From NCBI GenBank assembly GCA_023431345.1, contig JAEYWK010000115.1, forward strand, positions 22,267 to 86,266: a stretch of 64,000 nucleotides of DNA, written 5' to 3'. The notes under the pieces are model-generated. The model did not search any database. It had not been told where the DNA came from and worked only from the letters and a program-made list of their open reading frames with translations. This document shows, piece by piece, positions 26,268-35,757 of this stretch. This DNA is from Pseudomonadota bacterium. Lineage in GTDB: Bacteria; Myxococcota_A; Polyangia; Polyangiales; Polyangiaceae. Each line of letters begins with the position of its first letter. Within the stretch, counting starts at the first letter, position 1. The translations under genes and the position numbers were made by a program.

Positions 26268-27475
26268 GGCTCCGACTCCTCTGGAAGCACACACACACCC
26301 AGGTAGCTGCCTGGCGCGCGGTGACACTTCTCCGGTCTAGGGTCGGCCACGCCCGCGTCGTCGAGCGTCGCCGTACAGTCGTTGTCTTCGCGACATCGTA
26401 GGCGGCAGACCGCGCCGCAACAGGTACCAAAGCTCAACGTCGGTGAGGGATAGCAGTTCAGCCAATTGGTGGCGGCGCCCTGCGCCGCGCAGTCGGAGAC
26501 AGCCAAAGGCTGAGTGTACTCAGCCTCGCTCTGCTTCAGGCAGCGCCCAGACAAGCACTGCCCAATCGAACCCACCTCTTTACGACGACAAGCAGCGCCT
26601 TCCTCGATCCCCCTACAGTCCGCGACGGCTTCGGCTTCCTGCTTGGGGGCCACAGTGGCGTCACCACCGGCGCCTTCTGTCAAGGTGTCCGCGCTCGGCA
26701 CCCGGGTGAAGTCGCATTTGTTCTCCGCGCAGACGCCGAGGTCACCCGGCAGAATGCACCAGGTGCCATCCGCAGTTTCCTGGCAGTCGCGCCTCATCAG
26801 GCGGTCGCCCTCGGGCAGGTCCGTCACCCCGACTGGCACGAGCCGAGTCGCGGCGATGACGTGAGTCCGATCCGACGCCCAGCAGCCGATGCGCAGCGCT
26901 TCGACGAGCGGGTAACCTGTGCGCGGCACGCGCCTGCCGTCACCAAGACCGAGCATCGCGGACCTGCAGCTGTCGGGTTCTGGCGGTCTGAGGTCACCCA
27001 AGCCGAACTTGAAGGTTTGTAGCTCCCCCGAGCGCTGAGTGTTGAAGACATGCTCGCGCTGGAGGCACTGCGCAGTATTCACGATACGACGGCCTGCATC
27101 GGACTCGACGATGGCCGGCTTGCACGTGAAGAGCCCGCAGGCGACCCGATCTGCGCCATCGGGTGCCGTCAACTCGTAAGCCGCCGGACCGGCGGAAGCT
27201 CGTCCGAGATCGAACTCACGAGCGTCGAAGCCTACAATCAGCGTATCGGGCTCGATGATGCTGGGAGGGCTGACGACGCAGGTGTCGTCGAAACAAGTGG
27301 TGCCCTGCGGGCAGCCGACGCCGCCAGGGCAAGGCACGGCTTCGCTGCAGGCTTTGTCCGCGCACTCGCGGGCGGGGCAATGATCCGTCGCGTCCGCGTC
27401 GGGCCGACAAGACGCGCCACCGCCCAACAGGCCGACCGCCACCACGACCATTACCGCCCTCCAAACGTGGCTCAT
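26252..27475 (-). CDS. Cys-rich lipoprotein of unknown function
   Basis: 407 residues from ATG 27475. The lipoprotein signal is MSHVWRAVMVVVAVGLLGGGASC. Just after it, a Cys-dense segment (HCPARECADKACSEAVPCPGG, then CPQGTTCFDDTCV) resembles the small disulfide modules common in myxobacterial surface proteins. A middle domain has DTLIVGFDAREFDLGR, and the C-terminus is again Cys-rich (CCGAVCRLRCREDNDC). First gene of the operon with the two proteins above, and divergent from an IPT-domain membrane protein. The function is unknown; the disulfides imply an extracytoplasmic site. Confidence 0.75.
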   Translation of the reverse strand: MSHVWRAVMVVVAVGLLGGGASCRPDADATDHCPARECADKACSEAVPCPGGVGCPQGTTCFDDTCVVSPPSIIEPDTLIVGFDAREFDLGRASAGPAAYELTAPDGADRVACGLFTCKPAIVESDAGRRIVNTAQCLQREHVFNTQRSGELQTFKFGLGDLRPPEPDSCRSAMLGLGDGRRVPRTGYPLVEALRIGCWASDRTHVIAATRLVPVGVTDLPEGDRLMRRDCQETADGTWCILPGDLGVCAENKCDFTRVPSADTLTEGAGGDATVAPKQEAEAVADCRGIEEGAACRRKEVGSIGQCLSGRCLKQSEAEYTQPLAVSDCAAQGAATNWLNCYPSPTLSFGTCCGAVCRLRCREDNDCTATLDDAGVADPRPEKCHRAPGSYLGVCVLPEESEPCKSE

Positions 27476-27771
27476 CGCTCGAATCCGCTCGCCGATTTCG
27501 AAATCATGGCGCTCGTATTCGAATAGAGCGCGCCGCAACCACACCGTACAATAGGTGATTGTTCAACGCGCTTCGACGGCGTGATGAGCGGCGCACCGCG
27601 TCGACGGAGCTCCTCGCGATAGTGTTTATCGTGAGCGGCGGACCGAATGACTATGGCTAAGAGACGTGCAGGGCATCTACGTTTTCTGATGAAGTGAGCT
27701 TTGCCGTCGGCAGCACGCCGAGCTCCGGCATGGCTTGCCCCGTCCGCTGGCTACGCAGGCGAAGGTTCATT
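27476..27771. other. divergent promoter region
   Basis: This is 296 bp between the leftward three-gene operon and the rightward IPT membrane protein gene. No strong palindrome or sigma-70 box is seen. It probably holds both promoters. Confidence 0.5.
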
Positions 27772-29616
27772 ATGATCAACGCGCGGTTCATCTCCTGGCT
27801 TCGACTCGCTGCACTGGTGCTATTCCTACCGATGGGCGCCAGCGCTCAACCAGCCGCTGGCGGTAGCGCCGACGCGGCACCGATAGGGAGCAATGCGGGC
27901 ACCGGAGGCGCGGCTCCGCGCCTCGATCCTCGTCTGCCGTGGATTGAGTCGATCTCGCGCCAAGAGGTGGTGCGCGGAAGCCCTGTGACCGTCAAAGGGC
28001 GGAACCTCGGCACGGACAGCAAGCTCATTTCGTTGTTTCTCGACGAGGTACCGATCGGTCATCCCATCGTGGCCGATGGTCAGTCCTTCACGTTCATCGT
28101 ACCTGCCGAGGTGGGGCCTCCCAAAGAACGGCGACCGCTGCGGCTCGGCCCTACGCTGCTCCGGGTTTCGATCGAAAGTCCGCTACAGGTCTCGCAGATG
28201 GTAGCCGACCCCTACGAACAGGCGCAGCTACACGTCAAGTCGGACGCGAAGGAGCCGATCGAGCTCACCGCCGTCTCGCCGCGCGCCGTCACCCGCGCCG
28301 ACATGAATCGAGTCACGCTGCTCGGTAACCACTTCCCCGCCAACGGCCGAGACCTGACGTTGCTCATTGATGATGTCGAGGTCCCGCTGTGCTGGAAGAA
28401 CGGTAAGGACTGCGATGGCCCACGAGCAAGCAGCTCCTCACACCAGTTGGTGATCGAAGGCAAGCTCGACCCCGAGGTGTGGTCGGGTACGCATCAGTTG
28501 GCGCTGCGAATGGGCGAGCACCCCGTTACCCCAAGCCTGGCCTTCACCCTGACGGAGTACGACTCAGCAAGCATTCGCTGGCGAGCCGTCGGCGTGGGTG
28601 CTGCGCTCTTGGTGCTCATCCTGCTCATCGCCATCGCGGGCGGCACCTATGCGACCCGAGGCACGAGGTACGTGGTGCGCGCGTTCCTGATCGACGCAGA
28701 GACCGAGGCGTATAGCTTGAGCAAGCTCCAGTTCTTTGCCTGGTCCGTAGCGGCACTGCTGGGCTACTGCTACCTCGCCCTGTCCCACTTCCTCGTGCAG
28801 GAGCGATTCGAGCTCCCGCCCCTGCCAGACGGGTTGGCCACGATGCTGGGTATGAGCGCGGGTACGGCCGTTCTTTCGATCGGCATCACCGCCGTCAAGG
28901 GGCCGAAGGCCTCCGGTGAGGCAGAACCGAGCTTCTCGGATCTGATCAGCGTGGGCGGCTTGGTCTCGCCTGAACGCTTCCAGTTCTTTCTCTGGACCTG
29001 CGTCAGTATTCTGGCCTTCCTGTTCTCGGCGCTACGGATGGATCCGCTCGAGATCAATGTCCTTCCTGCCATTCCCGATAGCCTGCTGACCCTCTCTGGC
29101 GTCAGCTCAGCTGGCTTCTTGGGTGGCAAGCTCGTACGCGGCCCCGGTCCGGTCATCAGTGAGGTGCTCGTGACTGGCGGCAGCCTGGCCTTCACGATCT
29201 ACGGCCGAAACCTCGACCGGTTCGCTCGTTTCGAGATCAACGGCAAGAGCATCATGTCGCTTCTCACTCGCGAGCCCGGCCGGCCCGGAACGCAGAGGGC
29301 CGGCCGCGGAGATGACAACGGGGATCACACTCTACGCGCGGAGACACTGGAACCTGAATCTGGCGCTCGCAGCAAAGGTTTCGCCAAGTCGCTGAAGGTC
29401 GTGCTCCACCGGCCGGCAGACGAGTGGCTGCGCTACCAGGACGCGGCGCCCGACGAGTTCGAGCTCACCGTCATCAACGAAGACGGTCAACGCGCGGCCT
29501 ACGACTTGGCAGTGCCACGCGAGGTCTGGCAAAAGTTCATCCCGCGCACCCCAGCAACCGGCGAAACGCCTCCGAACCCGACAACCCCCAATCCACCGCC
29601 GCAGGCCAACGGCTAG
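27772..29616 (+). CDS. IPT/TIG-domain membrane protein of unknown function
   Basis: 614 residues from ATG 27772, with GAAGG 7 bp upstream. After a signal peptide (LAALVLFLPMGASAQ), residues ~45-130 look like an IPT/TIG immunoglobulin-like domain (PWIESISRQEVVRGSPVTVKGRNLG). A second one may lie at ~170-260 (LTAVSPRAVTRADMNRVTLLG), and a third near the C-terminus (VISEVLVTGGSLAFTIYGRNL). Between them are about four membrane helices (VGVGAALLVLILLIAIAGGTY, LQFFAWSVAALLGYCYLALSHF, FQFFLWTCVSILAFLFSAL, and one near MLGMSAGTAVLSIGITA). The mix of binding domains and a membrane core suggests an envelope sensor or assembly factor working with the divergent operon; that link is inference from position. 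Confidence 0.75.
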   Translation: MINARFISWLRLAALVLFLPMGASAQPAAGGSADAAPIGSNAGTGGAAPRLDPRLPWIESISRQEVVRGSPVTVKGRNLGTDSKLISLFLDEVPIGHPIVADGQSFTFIVPAEVGPPKERRPLRLGPTLLRVSIESPLQVSQMVADPYEQAQLHVKSDAKEPIELTAVSPRAVTRADMNRVTLLGNHFPANGRDLTLLIDDVEVPLCWKNGKDCDGPRASSSSHQLVIEGKLDPEVWSGTHQLALRMGEHPVTPSLAFTLTEYDSASIRWRAVGVGAALLVLILLIAIAGGTYATRGTRYVVRAFLIDAETEAYSLSKLQFFAWSVAALLGYCYLALSHFLVQERFELPPLPDGLATMLGMSAGTAVLSIGITAVKGPKASGEAEPSFSDLISVGGLVSPERFQFFLWTCVSILAFLFSALRMDPLEINVLPAIPDSLLTLSGVSSAGFLGGKLVRGPGPVISEVLVTGGSLAFTIYGRNLDRFARFEINGKSIMSLLTREPGRPGTQRAGRGDDNGDHTLRAETLEPESGARSKGFAKSLKVVLHRPADEWLRYQDAAPDEFELTVINEDGQRAAYDLAVPREVWQKFIPRTPATGETPPNPTTPNPPPQANG

Positions 29617-29880
29617 ATTCACGCGCATGAGTCGGCCCAGCCGAGGCCAGCCGCGACCGTCGTTTGATGGCCCGCGACTCGTGCTTCATCCGCTCAGCCG
29701 ACGCTGAGGGTACAGCCCCGCGACGACCGCGCGGTCGAGCACTTCCTCGCGCCTCGTGCCAGCGCGCCGCCTCCTCCGCGTCACTTGCGGCAACCGGTCC
29801 AACAACGCGAAACGACCCTCGAAGGCTGACGCCCCGAGGGTCCTTCGCGCGAGCTCGCGCTCGCAATCGCCGCTCGCTCT

Positions 29881-32658
29881 TCAGTACATCAAGGTGCCGG
29901 CGCCGAGCTGGTAGTTGAAGTTGCTACCGAACAACGGCCGCACGCCGTTCAGGTTGTTGAGCGCGGTCGTGGCCAACGTGCGCCGCGTGTTCCATGCCAT
30001 GCCGGTGGTGGCGGTCCGCACTTGGGTGAGCACGTTCTGGAGAGTAGCCCGCTCGCTCGCGTGGATGTTCTCGTCCGTGAGGACACGAATCGCGTCTTCT
30101 ATCTCTTCGCCGGCCAAGAGCATCAGCTGCACCTGGACGTCGGCTCGGATCGCCTTCAGGTCCGTCGCCAGCTTCTCCGCGGCTTGCAGGCGCTGCCGCG
30201 CGAGATCGATGTTGAACACGGCGTTGAGCACGACGAGCATCGGCGCGATGCCGCTGGTCGTCAGAGAGTTGATGTCGCCCGGTCCGAACTCGTCGTTGAG
30301 CGTCTGCGCGCCGCTCGAGAACTGAAAGCCCGTGCCGTAGAAGAACATCACGCGCCCCATCGTGGTGAGAAAGACGCTGCCGACCTCGGCGTTGTTGTGA
30401 AAAAACGGCGCGGTATCGGCGGCTTCGACCAACGAGGGTGGGTTGAAGTTGCCGTCGCCGAAGGCGTTGAAGAAGCCGATGCCGCTGGCGTCGATGTTCG
30501 GGTCGGTCAAGTCCGCGCCGCCGAAGCCGCCGTCGGACAAGATGAGATCTTCACCGGGCCCAAAATAGTCGACGAGCCGGCCCAAGGTTTGCTGTCCCGA
30601 GATGCCGTTGTTGAAGTTACGGTTCAGGCCAGAGTTGACGAAATTTGCCCCCGCGTTGGCGTGGCACACGCCGCAGCGGCCGCGCGCCGGATCGAGGAAG
30701 TTGCCTTTGCCTTCCTGGGCGCTGGCGTTGGTGAAGGTGACGCTCGCGAGATCCAGCTCGTTCTGTCGCCCCAGCGCGCGCTGGAATTCTACCACGACGT
30801 CACGCTCCAAGTCGGTCGCGGGTCGGAAATCGACGCCGGGCACGCGGTTCAGTCGCTTGGTGAAGTGCTGGTTGATCGCGCCGTCGAGGAAGGAGCGCAG
30901 CGAGCCGTCCGCCTGCGAGCCGTCACTCGGTGCGCCGTCTCCTGACCAACCGGTGCGCTCGACGAACGCGGCGCTCGAGAGGTCCGCGGGGTCGCGAGCC
31001 GTCGTGATGGCGAGGGAGAACAGGTGAGGCACCGAGCGCGTCACGAAGCGATTCGCTGGATCTTGAAAGCCGTCGACGTTCTCCAAGATCAGCGCGTTCG
31101 ACGTGAGATCGGGCGTCTCCAGATGTTCGAGGACCGTGCCGGCCTTGGCCACGAACAGCGGGTCGTTCGGGCTATTGGCCTGGAGCTCAGCGACGAAGGT
31201 CGGGTCGATGGTGTAGTTGTTCGCGACCGGGTGGCAGCTCGCGCAGGTGCGGCCATTGCCGTTGAAGGTCTCGCGGAAGAACACGTCCGCGCCCGTGCAG
31301 ATATCCCTCGAGACCAGGCCCGCGACGACGCGCGGATCCTTGTCGCACGCGCGCAGGCGCTCTTCCGGTGTCGGCGGGGCTCCGCAAGGGGCGTTCTGCG
31401 GCTCGCTGCAGGTGCCGTCGCACTTGACGACGCCGCCGCACGCGCCGCACGGCGCGCCGACATTGGCAGGAAAGCTCACGGTGCAGCTGCCCTGGCAGTT
31501 GAGGAGGCCGTCGCAGGCCGTGCACAAGTTCGTGTACGTCTCCGACTGCGAGGCCGTGCACTGCGTGGTGGAGCCGGTGATGAGCACGTTGTCGAGCTTC
31601 AGCGTCGTCAGCTCCGTGCTGTCGGTCTTTTGGCTGTTGAATCCCACGAACTGAAGGTGGTGCTTGCCGGGAGCGAGCACGAACGTCTTCTTGAAATTGC
31701 CGCTGGTCGAGACGCCGGGGCAAGCGTTGCCGTTGCCGAGGATGCGCGCGACGTGAGGCGTCGTGCCCGTGAGCGGGATGGTGTCCATCGTCGCGATGAG
31801 CTCACTGGCCTCGTCCGTCTCGTACGAGCAGCTCTGCTCGAGGACGTAGTCGAAGCTGACGGTTACTTCCTGGTAGGTGGAGACCCAGAACATGCGCGTG
31901 AATGAGCCGCGCATGTTCTGCACGGTCGTGTTATCCGTGCCGCCTAGCGTCATCTGCAGGCGCCCGCTCGCGTGCGTGCCGTCCACCGTGCTATCAGGGC
32001 TGATGTCGTTGTAGAAGAAGTTGTCTTCGTTGGTGTCGAAGTTGGCGCTCAGGATCACCTCCGGCGCCGTCTTCTGAATGAGCTCGAAGTAGTTGAAATT
32101 GACGGACCCGGTATCGAACGCGACGCGAATGACGTGCGCGCCCGCCGTGAGCGGGATATTGAACGTCCGATCGGCGAACGCCTGAAAACCAGACGAGGGC
32201 GCCGTGATCACCCCCGAGCGGTTGATGCCGTCGACCTCGACGTGCACTGTCCGCCCGGTTTGCGCCGCCGCCAGCCGCAGCACAATGTCGTAATTTCCTG
32301 CCTGCGGCACATTGACGTCGTATTCCAGCCACTCACCAGCCGCCGTCCACCCGACATGGCAGGTGCCACCTTTCGGATCCGTCGTCGTCTCCGCATCGAC
32401 TGGCCCGCTGCCGCAGTTTCCACTGTGGGCAGTATCAGAGTCGAAGTAGCGGTTGAATGCTTCTGCTTCGACTCGCCATTGCGACAGCGCCTCGCTCACG
32501 GTGCCGATCGATTCGGTCGCCTCGCCGCCGCAAGCCGTGAGCGCCAACGCGCCCGAAAGCAGCGCGCCCGCTGCCGCAACAGCTCGCGACACCTTGCGCG
32601 CCCAAAACCTCGCGGCCCCGCCGCGTGACGTGCGTAACTGCATTTCGTTCTTCCTCAT
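29881..32658 (-). CDS. CBM6-like lipoprotein with di-haem cytochrome c peroxidase-like domain
   Basis: 925 residues from ATG 32658, with GGGGAT upstream. Lipobox LALTAC near residue 43. Residues ~60-190 are CBM6-like (WRVEAEAFNRYFDSDTAHSGNCG, WTAAGEWLEYDVNVPQAGNYDIVLRLA). A second jelly-roll-like part and a Cys-rich hinge follow. The C-terminal half carries two CxxCH sites (NGRTCASCHPVAN near 470 and GRCGVCHANAG near 661), the layout of the CCP/MauG di-haem peroxidase family. It probably acts outside the cell on a substrate held to polysaccharide, either reducing peroxide or oxidising the target. It stands alone. Nothing is truncated. Confidence 0.8.
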   Translation of the reverse strand: MRKNEMQLRTSRGGAARFWARKVSRAVAAAGALLSGALALTACGGEATESIGTVSEALSQWRVEAEAFNRYFDSDTAHSGNCGSGPVDAETTTDPKGGTCHVGWTAAGEWLEYDVNVPQAGNYDIVLRLAAAQTGRTVHVEVDGINRSGVITAPSSGFQAFADRTFNIPLTAGAHVIRVAFDTGSVNFNYFELIQKTAPEVILSANFDTNEDNFFYNDISPDSTVDGTHASGRLQMTLGGTDNTTVQNMRGSFTRMFWVSTYQEVTVSFDYVLEQSCSYETDEASELIATMDTIPLTGTTPHVARILGNGNACPGVSTSGNFKKTFVLAPGKHHLQFVGFNSQKTDSTELTTLKLDNVLITGSTTQCTASQSETYTNLCTACDGLLNCQGSCTVSFPANVGAPCGACGGVVKCDGTCSEPQNAPCGAPPTPEERLRACDKDPRVVAGLVSRDICTGADVFFRETFNGNGRTCASCHPVANNYTIDPTFVAELQANSPNDPLFVAKAGTVLEHLETPDLTSNALILENVDGFQDPANRFVTRSVPHLFSLAITTARDPADLSSAAFVERTGWSGDGAPSDGSQADGSLRSFLDGAINQHFTKRLNRVPGVDFRPATDLERDVVVEFQRALGRQNELDLASVTFTNASAQEGKGNFLDPARGRCGVCHANAGANFVNSGLNRNFNNGISGQQTLGRLVDYFGPGEDLILSDGGFGGADLTDPNIDASGIGFFNAFGDGNFNPPSLVEAADTAPFFHNNAEVGSVFLTTMGRVMFFYGTGFQFSSGAQTLNDEFGPGDINSLTTSGIAPMLVVLNAVFNIDLARQRLQAAEKLATDLKAIRADVQVQLMLLAGEEIEDAIRVLTDENIHASERATLQNVLTQVRTATTGMAWNTRRTLATTALNNLNGVRPLFGSNFNYQLGAGTLMY

Positions 32659-32974
32659 GATGATCCCCAACCGGACGTCGACAGCTCGGCGCCCGCACGA
32701 GCGCCATCGCTTACGCACGTGAAACCAAAGGACGCCCTCACTCCCGAGTAGAGTGCTCCCCGGGTTCAAACCTTCGCTCAGCCTCGAACGATTCTTGAAA
32801 ATTGTTCGACGACGCCCTCGAGCGCCAAGAACCGGCCCTTTCGCAGTCAACCCCGACGACGCCCATGACCGCGGAGGCGACCGGCCGGCTCTGCGCACTA
32901 GCCGCAGCATCCGATCTTGCCTGGGTGCTTCCCCGATCGCGGGTCTGGCACCGGGCTTGCAACGCTTCGAGGCA
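32659..32974. other. divergent upstream region with imperfect inverted repeat
   Basis: This separates the CBM6/peroxidase gene from the hydrolase gene. CGAACGATT (32785-32793) and AATTGTTCG (32800-32808) form an inverted repeat with one mismatch, which could be an operator for either gene. Confidence 0.4.
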
Positions 32975-33754
32975 GTGTTGAATCTCGGAGGTGTCCTCGT
33001 CGCATGGTTGGCGCTAGGCTGCGCGCGAGCGGCGGTGGCGGCGCCGGCGGCCGGCTCAGCCCGGTCTGGGGAGGCGTTCGTCGAGCTTTCGGTGCCAGGT
33101 CATGAGGCGGCCGTCGTTTCGCTGCCGCGTGACAGGAACGGCAAGCGGCGCCCCTTGCTGGTGGCGGCGCACGGGGCTTGGGATCGCCCGGAGCCTCACT
33201 GCAGGCTTTGGCGACGGGTGACAGACGCGGAGGGATTCATTCTGTGTCCGCGCGGCAAGCGTACGAACCGGCACACGCCGCCCGAGCACGCCGCGTACTT
33301 CTATCCCGACCACTTCGCGCTGGCGCGAGAGGTGCTCGCCGCCATGGCCGCTCTCGAGCAGGCGTATCCAGAAGAGCTCGACTCCGCGGCCGCGGTTTGG
33401 GCCGGGTTCTCGCAAGGAGCCATTCACGGCGCCCTCGTCGTCACGCTCCATCCACAACGGTTTCCGCGCGCCGCCCTCGTGGAAGGCGGCAACGGCTTCT
33501 TCAACGAGTGGTCCCCATGGGCGGCGCGCAAGTTCGCGCGAGGCGGTGGTGAGCGAATCCTCTTCGGCTGCGGCTCCGCCTACTGCGTCCGCACCGCGAA
33601 CCGCTGCGCCGGCTACCTGCAGCCGACAGGCGTCGAAGCGCGCGTCACCCACGCCGAAGGCGCCGGACACAGCTACGGCCCCGCCATGGAGCGCCGACTC
33701 CGCGAGCACTTCGCCTGGCTCGTCGCCGACGACCCCCGCTGGCGCACGCCGTAA
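32975..33754 (+). CDS. alpha/beta-hydrolase lipoprotein or secreted esterase-like protein
   Basis: About 259 residues if started at GTG 32975 (or TTG 32978), next to GAGG. The signal region is VLVAWLALGCARAAVAAP. The fold is alpha/beta-hydrolase: LLVAAHGAWDRPEPHC gives the oxyanion region, AVWAGFSQGAIHGAL the nucleophile elbow (GFSQG, Ser), and GAGHSYGPAMERRL the late His. An Asp/Glu acid lies in between. It looks like a carboxylesterase or depolymerase-type enzyme acting outside the cytoplasm. The frame stays open upstream to 32753, but that part does not look like protein. The start is uncertain. Confidence 0.7.
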   Translation: MLNLGGVLVAWLALGCARAAVAAPAAGSARSGEAFVELSVPGHEAAVVSLPRDRNGKRRPLLVAAHGAWDRPEPHCRLWRRVTDAEGFILCPRGKRTNRHTPPEHAAYFYPDHFALAREVLAAMAALEQAYPEELDSAAAVWAGFSQGAIHGALVVTLHPQRFPRAALVEGGNGFFNEWSPWAARKFARGGGERILFGCGSAYCVRTANRCAGYLQPTGVEARVTHAEGAGHSYGPAMERRLREHFAWLVADDPRWRTP

Positions 33755-33798
33755 CTTCAACGTCTACCCCCCCGCGCGCGGCTTCTCTAACGAAACTA

Positions 33799-33816
33799 CC
33801 AGCATGAACATGCTGG
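33799..33816. promoter_or_regulatory. perfect 8-bp inverted repeat upstream of the nuclease gene
   Basis: CCAGCATG-AA-CATGCTGG lies 119 bp before the ATG of the SAP/PD-(D/E)XK protein and 45 bp after the hydrolase stop, in an AT-rich patch. A T-run (CATTTTTTA) follows on the plus strand, so it could instead terminate the hydrolase transcript. The very tight loop favours an operator. Confidence 0.55.
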
Positions 33817-33934
33817 CCCATCATTTTTTACCACTCACAGAACACTACCGCCTCTTGAAGTCACTCCCCGGGTTGGGCCACTATGAAAGTTCCGACCGCT
33901 CGTCGTCGAGGTTGGTTTCGTCACCGGGGAATGC

Positions 33935-35506
33935 ATGGACTTCGAAAAAGCCGTATCGCTCGTGGGCACCGTTACGGACCTGCGCCGCATCGCCAGCGCG
34001 CACGTCATTGATCACAACCAGCTGAAGGACGAGGAGCTACGCGCCGCTCTCGTCAGGTCCAAGCCGCAGTACACGGCGGCCGAGACGGTCGGGCAAGCGC
34101 TGGACGAGCTGCTGCGTCAGGAGCCGAAGGACCACGTCCGCGCCCTCAACCGCCTCCTCCTGGTCGACGTGCTGCTCGACCAGTACGACTGCACCCTCCC
34201 GTTCGAGGAGACGGACGGCAAGGTCATCGCGGCCGAGCAAAACGTGCTGGACCGCTCCAACGAGCTGGACCTCGAACAGCTCGCCTGCGGCGACAAATCC
34301 ACCCAGCGCTACCGCGACTTGGACACCTACAACTTCGTCCTCGGCGTGGCCTGGGAGCAGCGCGACAGCGTCTCCCCCGACGAAGCCAATCTCCTCAGCA
34401 ATCTCCGCCGCCACCTGCGCGTCAACGAGTTCGAGCACCGCATCCTCGAAGCCAAGCTCCGCCGCTTCCCCAAGACCGGCAACGAGCTCCACACGCGCGC
34501 CGAAATCAACGCCGCCCGCCGCAGCATCCAACAAGCCGGCCTCCTCTTCAGCATCCGCCAAGAAGACGGGAAAGACTACGACGTCATCCCCGATGAGCTA
34601 GCCAACGAGCTCCGCGCCGCCCTCCGTATCGAGCTCCGCACCGACGCCTACCGCGAGCTGTTCAAGTTCCACAAGGTCCGCACCAAAGCCCACCTGGCTG
34701 ACGTCCTCGACCGCCACAACATCCCCTTCCTCAAGTCCGACAAGGTGGACGCCCTCGTCGACCGCGTCATCGCCAACGTCCCGCCCAGCAAAGCCATCGG
34801 CAGCGCATCCCCGCGCTATGGCCTCAACGGCGAAGAGCTGAGCGACTGGTGCCGCGACCTGAACCTCTCCCCCTCCGGCACCATCGACGAAAAGGTACAG
34901 CGCATCATCCAACACTTCGCCGCCCTGCGCCCGCGCCTCGAGCCCCACGTCGATCAGCGCTCCCTCTGGTACGGCCATTTCGCCGAGCTCGCCACGCGCA
35001 ACCGCGAGTTCCTGCGCGCCCAGCACCTCATCGAGAAAGACAACGAGATTGAGGCCAAATTCGAGCACGCCACGCAGTACCTCTTCCAAACCAAGCTCGG
35101 CCACACCCCGCTCAAACAGCCCGGCACGGACCACCCCGACGGCCTCCTCAGCCTCAAGTCCGACTACCTGATGTGGGACAACAAGTCCAAGGACCCGCCC
35201 GGCCTCTTCCACCTCAAAGACTGCATCGCCCAGTTCGATCGCTACATGAACGCCGCCGACAAGCGCGTCCCCATTTTCCTCGTCATCGCCCCCGCCTTCA
35301 CCGACGACTCCGAAGTCGAAGCCATCCGCTACCACGCCGAACACTTCGACCGAAACATCGTCCTCATCACCGCCGCCGAGCTGAAGGCCCTCGCCGAAGA
35401 GTGGTCGGCACCGACGCACAAGAATCGGGAGACGCCGTTTCCCCTGGGATTGCTGTCGGCGTCGGGAAGGTATGACCGGCGGAAGCTTGGCAAGGTCACG
35501 AGCTAG
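33935..35506 (+). CDS. SAP-like domains + PD-(D/E)XK nuclease-like protein (candidate defence nuclease)
   Basis: 523 residues; ATG 33935 follows a GGGGA site. The first ~240 residues are helical and not recognised. Residues 250-281 (KAHLADVLDRHNIPFLKSDK) and 300-327 (EELSDWCRDLNLSPSGTIDE) look like two SAP-type DNA-binding helices. The C-terminal ~120 residues carry a PD-(D/E)XK pattern: Glu377 in KFEHATQYLF, Asp402 in DHPDGLL, Asp415-x-Lys417 in LMWDNKSKD, and Gln433 in IAQFDRYM. A beta-strand (VPIFLVIAPAF) follows, as in restriction-endonuclease folds. I know no named family with this order. No methyltransferase is adjacent. Codons are strongly C-ending over most of the gene. Confidence 0.75.
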   Translation: MDFEKAVSLVGTVTDLRRIASAHVIDHNQLKDEELRAALVRSKPQYTAAETVGQALDELLRQEPKDHVRALNRLLLVDVLLDQYDCTLPFEETDGKVIAAEQNVLDRSNELDLEQLACGDKSTQRYRDLDTYNFVLGVAWEQRDSVSPDEANLLSNLRRHLRVNEFEHRILEAKLRRFPKTGNELHTRAEINAARRSIQQAGLLFSIRQEDGKDYDVIPDELANELRAALRIELRTDAYRELFKFHKVRTKAHLADVLDRHNIPFLKSDKVDALVDRVIANVPPSKAIGSASPRYGLNGEELSDWCRDLNLSPSGTIDEKVQRIIQHFAALRPRLEPHVDQRSLWYGHFAELATRNREFLRAQHLIEKDNEIEAKFEHATQYLFQTKLGHTPLKQPGTDHPDGLLSLKSDYLMWDNKSKDPPGLFHLKDCIAQFDRYMNAADKRVPIFLVIAPAFTDDSEVEAIRYHAEHFDRNIVLITAAELKALAEEWSAPTHKNRETPFPLGLLSASGRYDRRKLGKVTS

Positions 35507-35568
35507 AAATGGCAACTCGGCAAGCGGCTCGAATGCGCTGGATGTTCTTGGGTAAAAGAAGGAATAGC

Positions 35569-35603
35569 CCGGCGTAGCCGGCGCACGGCTACGCGCCGCA
35601 GGT
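35569..35603. repeat. 35-bp direct repeat, left copy
   Basis: Begins CCCGGCGTAGCCGG and ends CGCGCCGCAGG. It matches 36018-36052 at 33 of 35 positions by my count. The pair brackets the array. It contains a CCGGC-GTA-GCCGG mini-hairpin. Confidence 0.65.
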
Positions 35604-35757
35604 ACACCACCAACCGTCGCCCGGTGCATCATGCCGCGCCGTTCTGGGGCGCCATGCGGCGGGACCGGCGTAGCCCGGGACCGCTGTGATATGAACGGCT
35701 CCGCCAGGGCTGCCTACGCCGGGGAGAGATCGATCCGGCACAGCAGGCGCACGTCCC

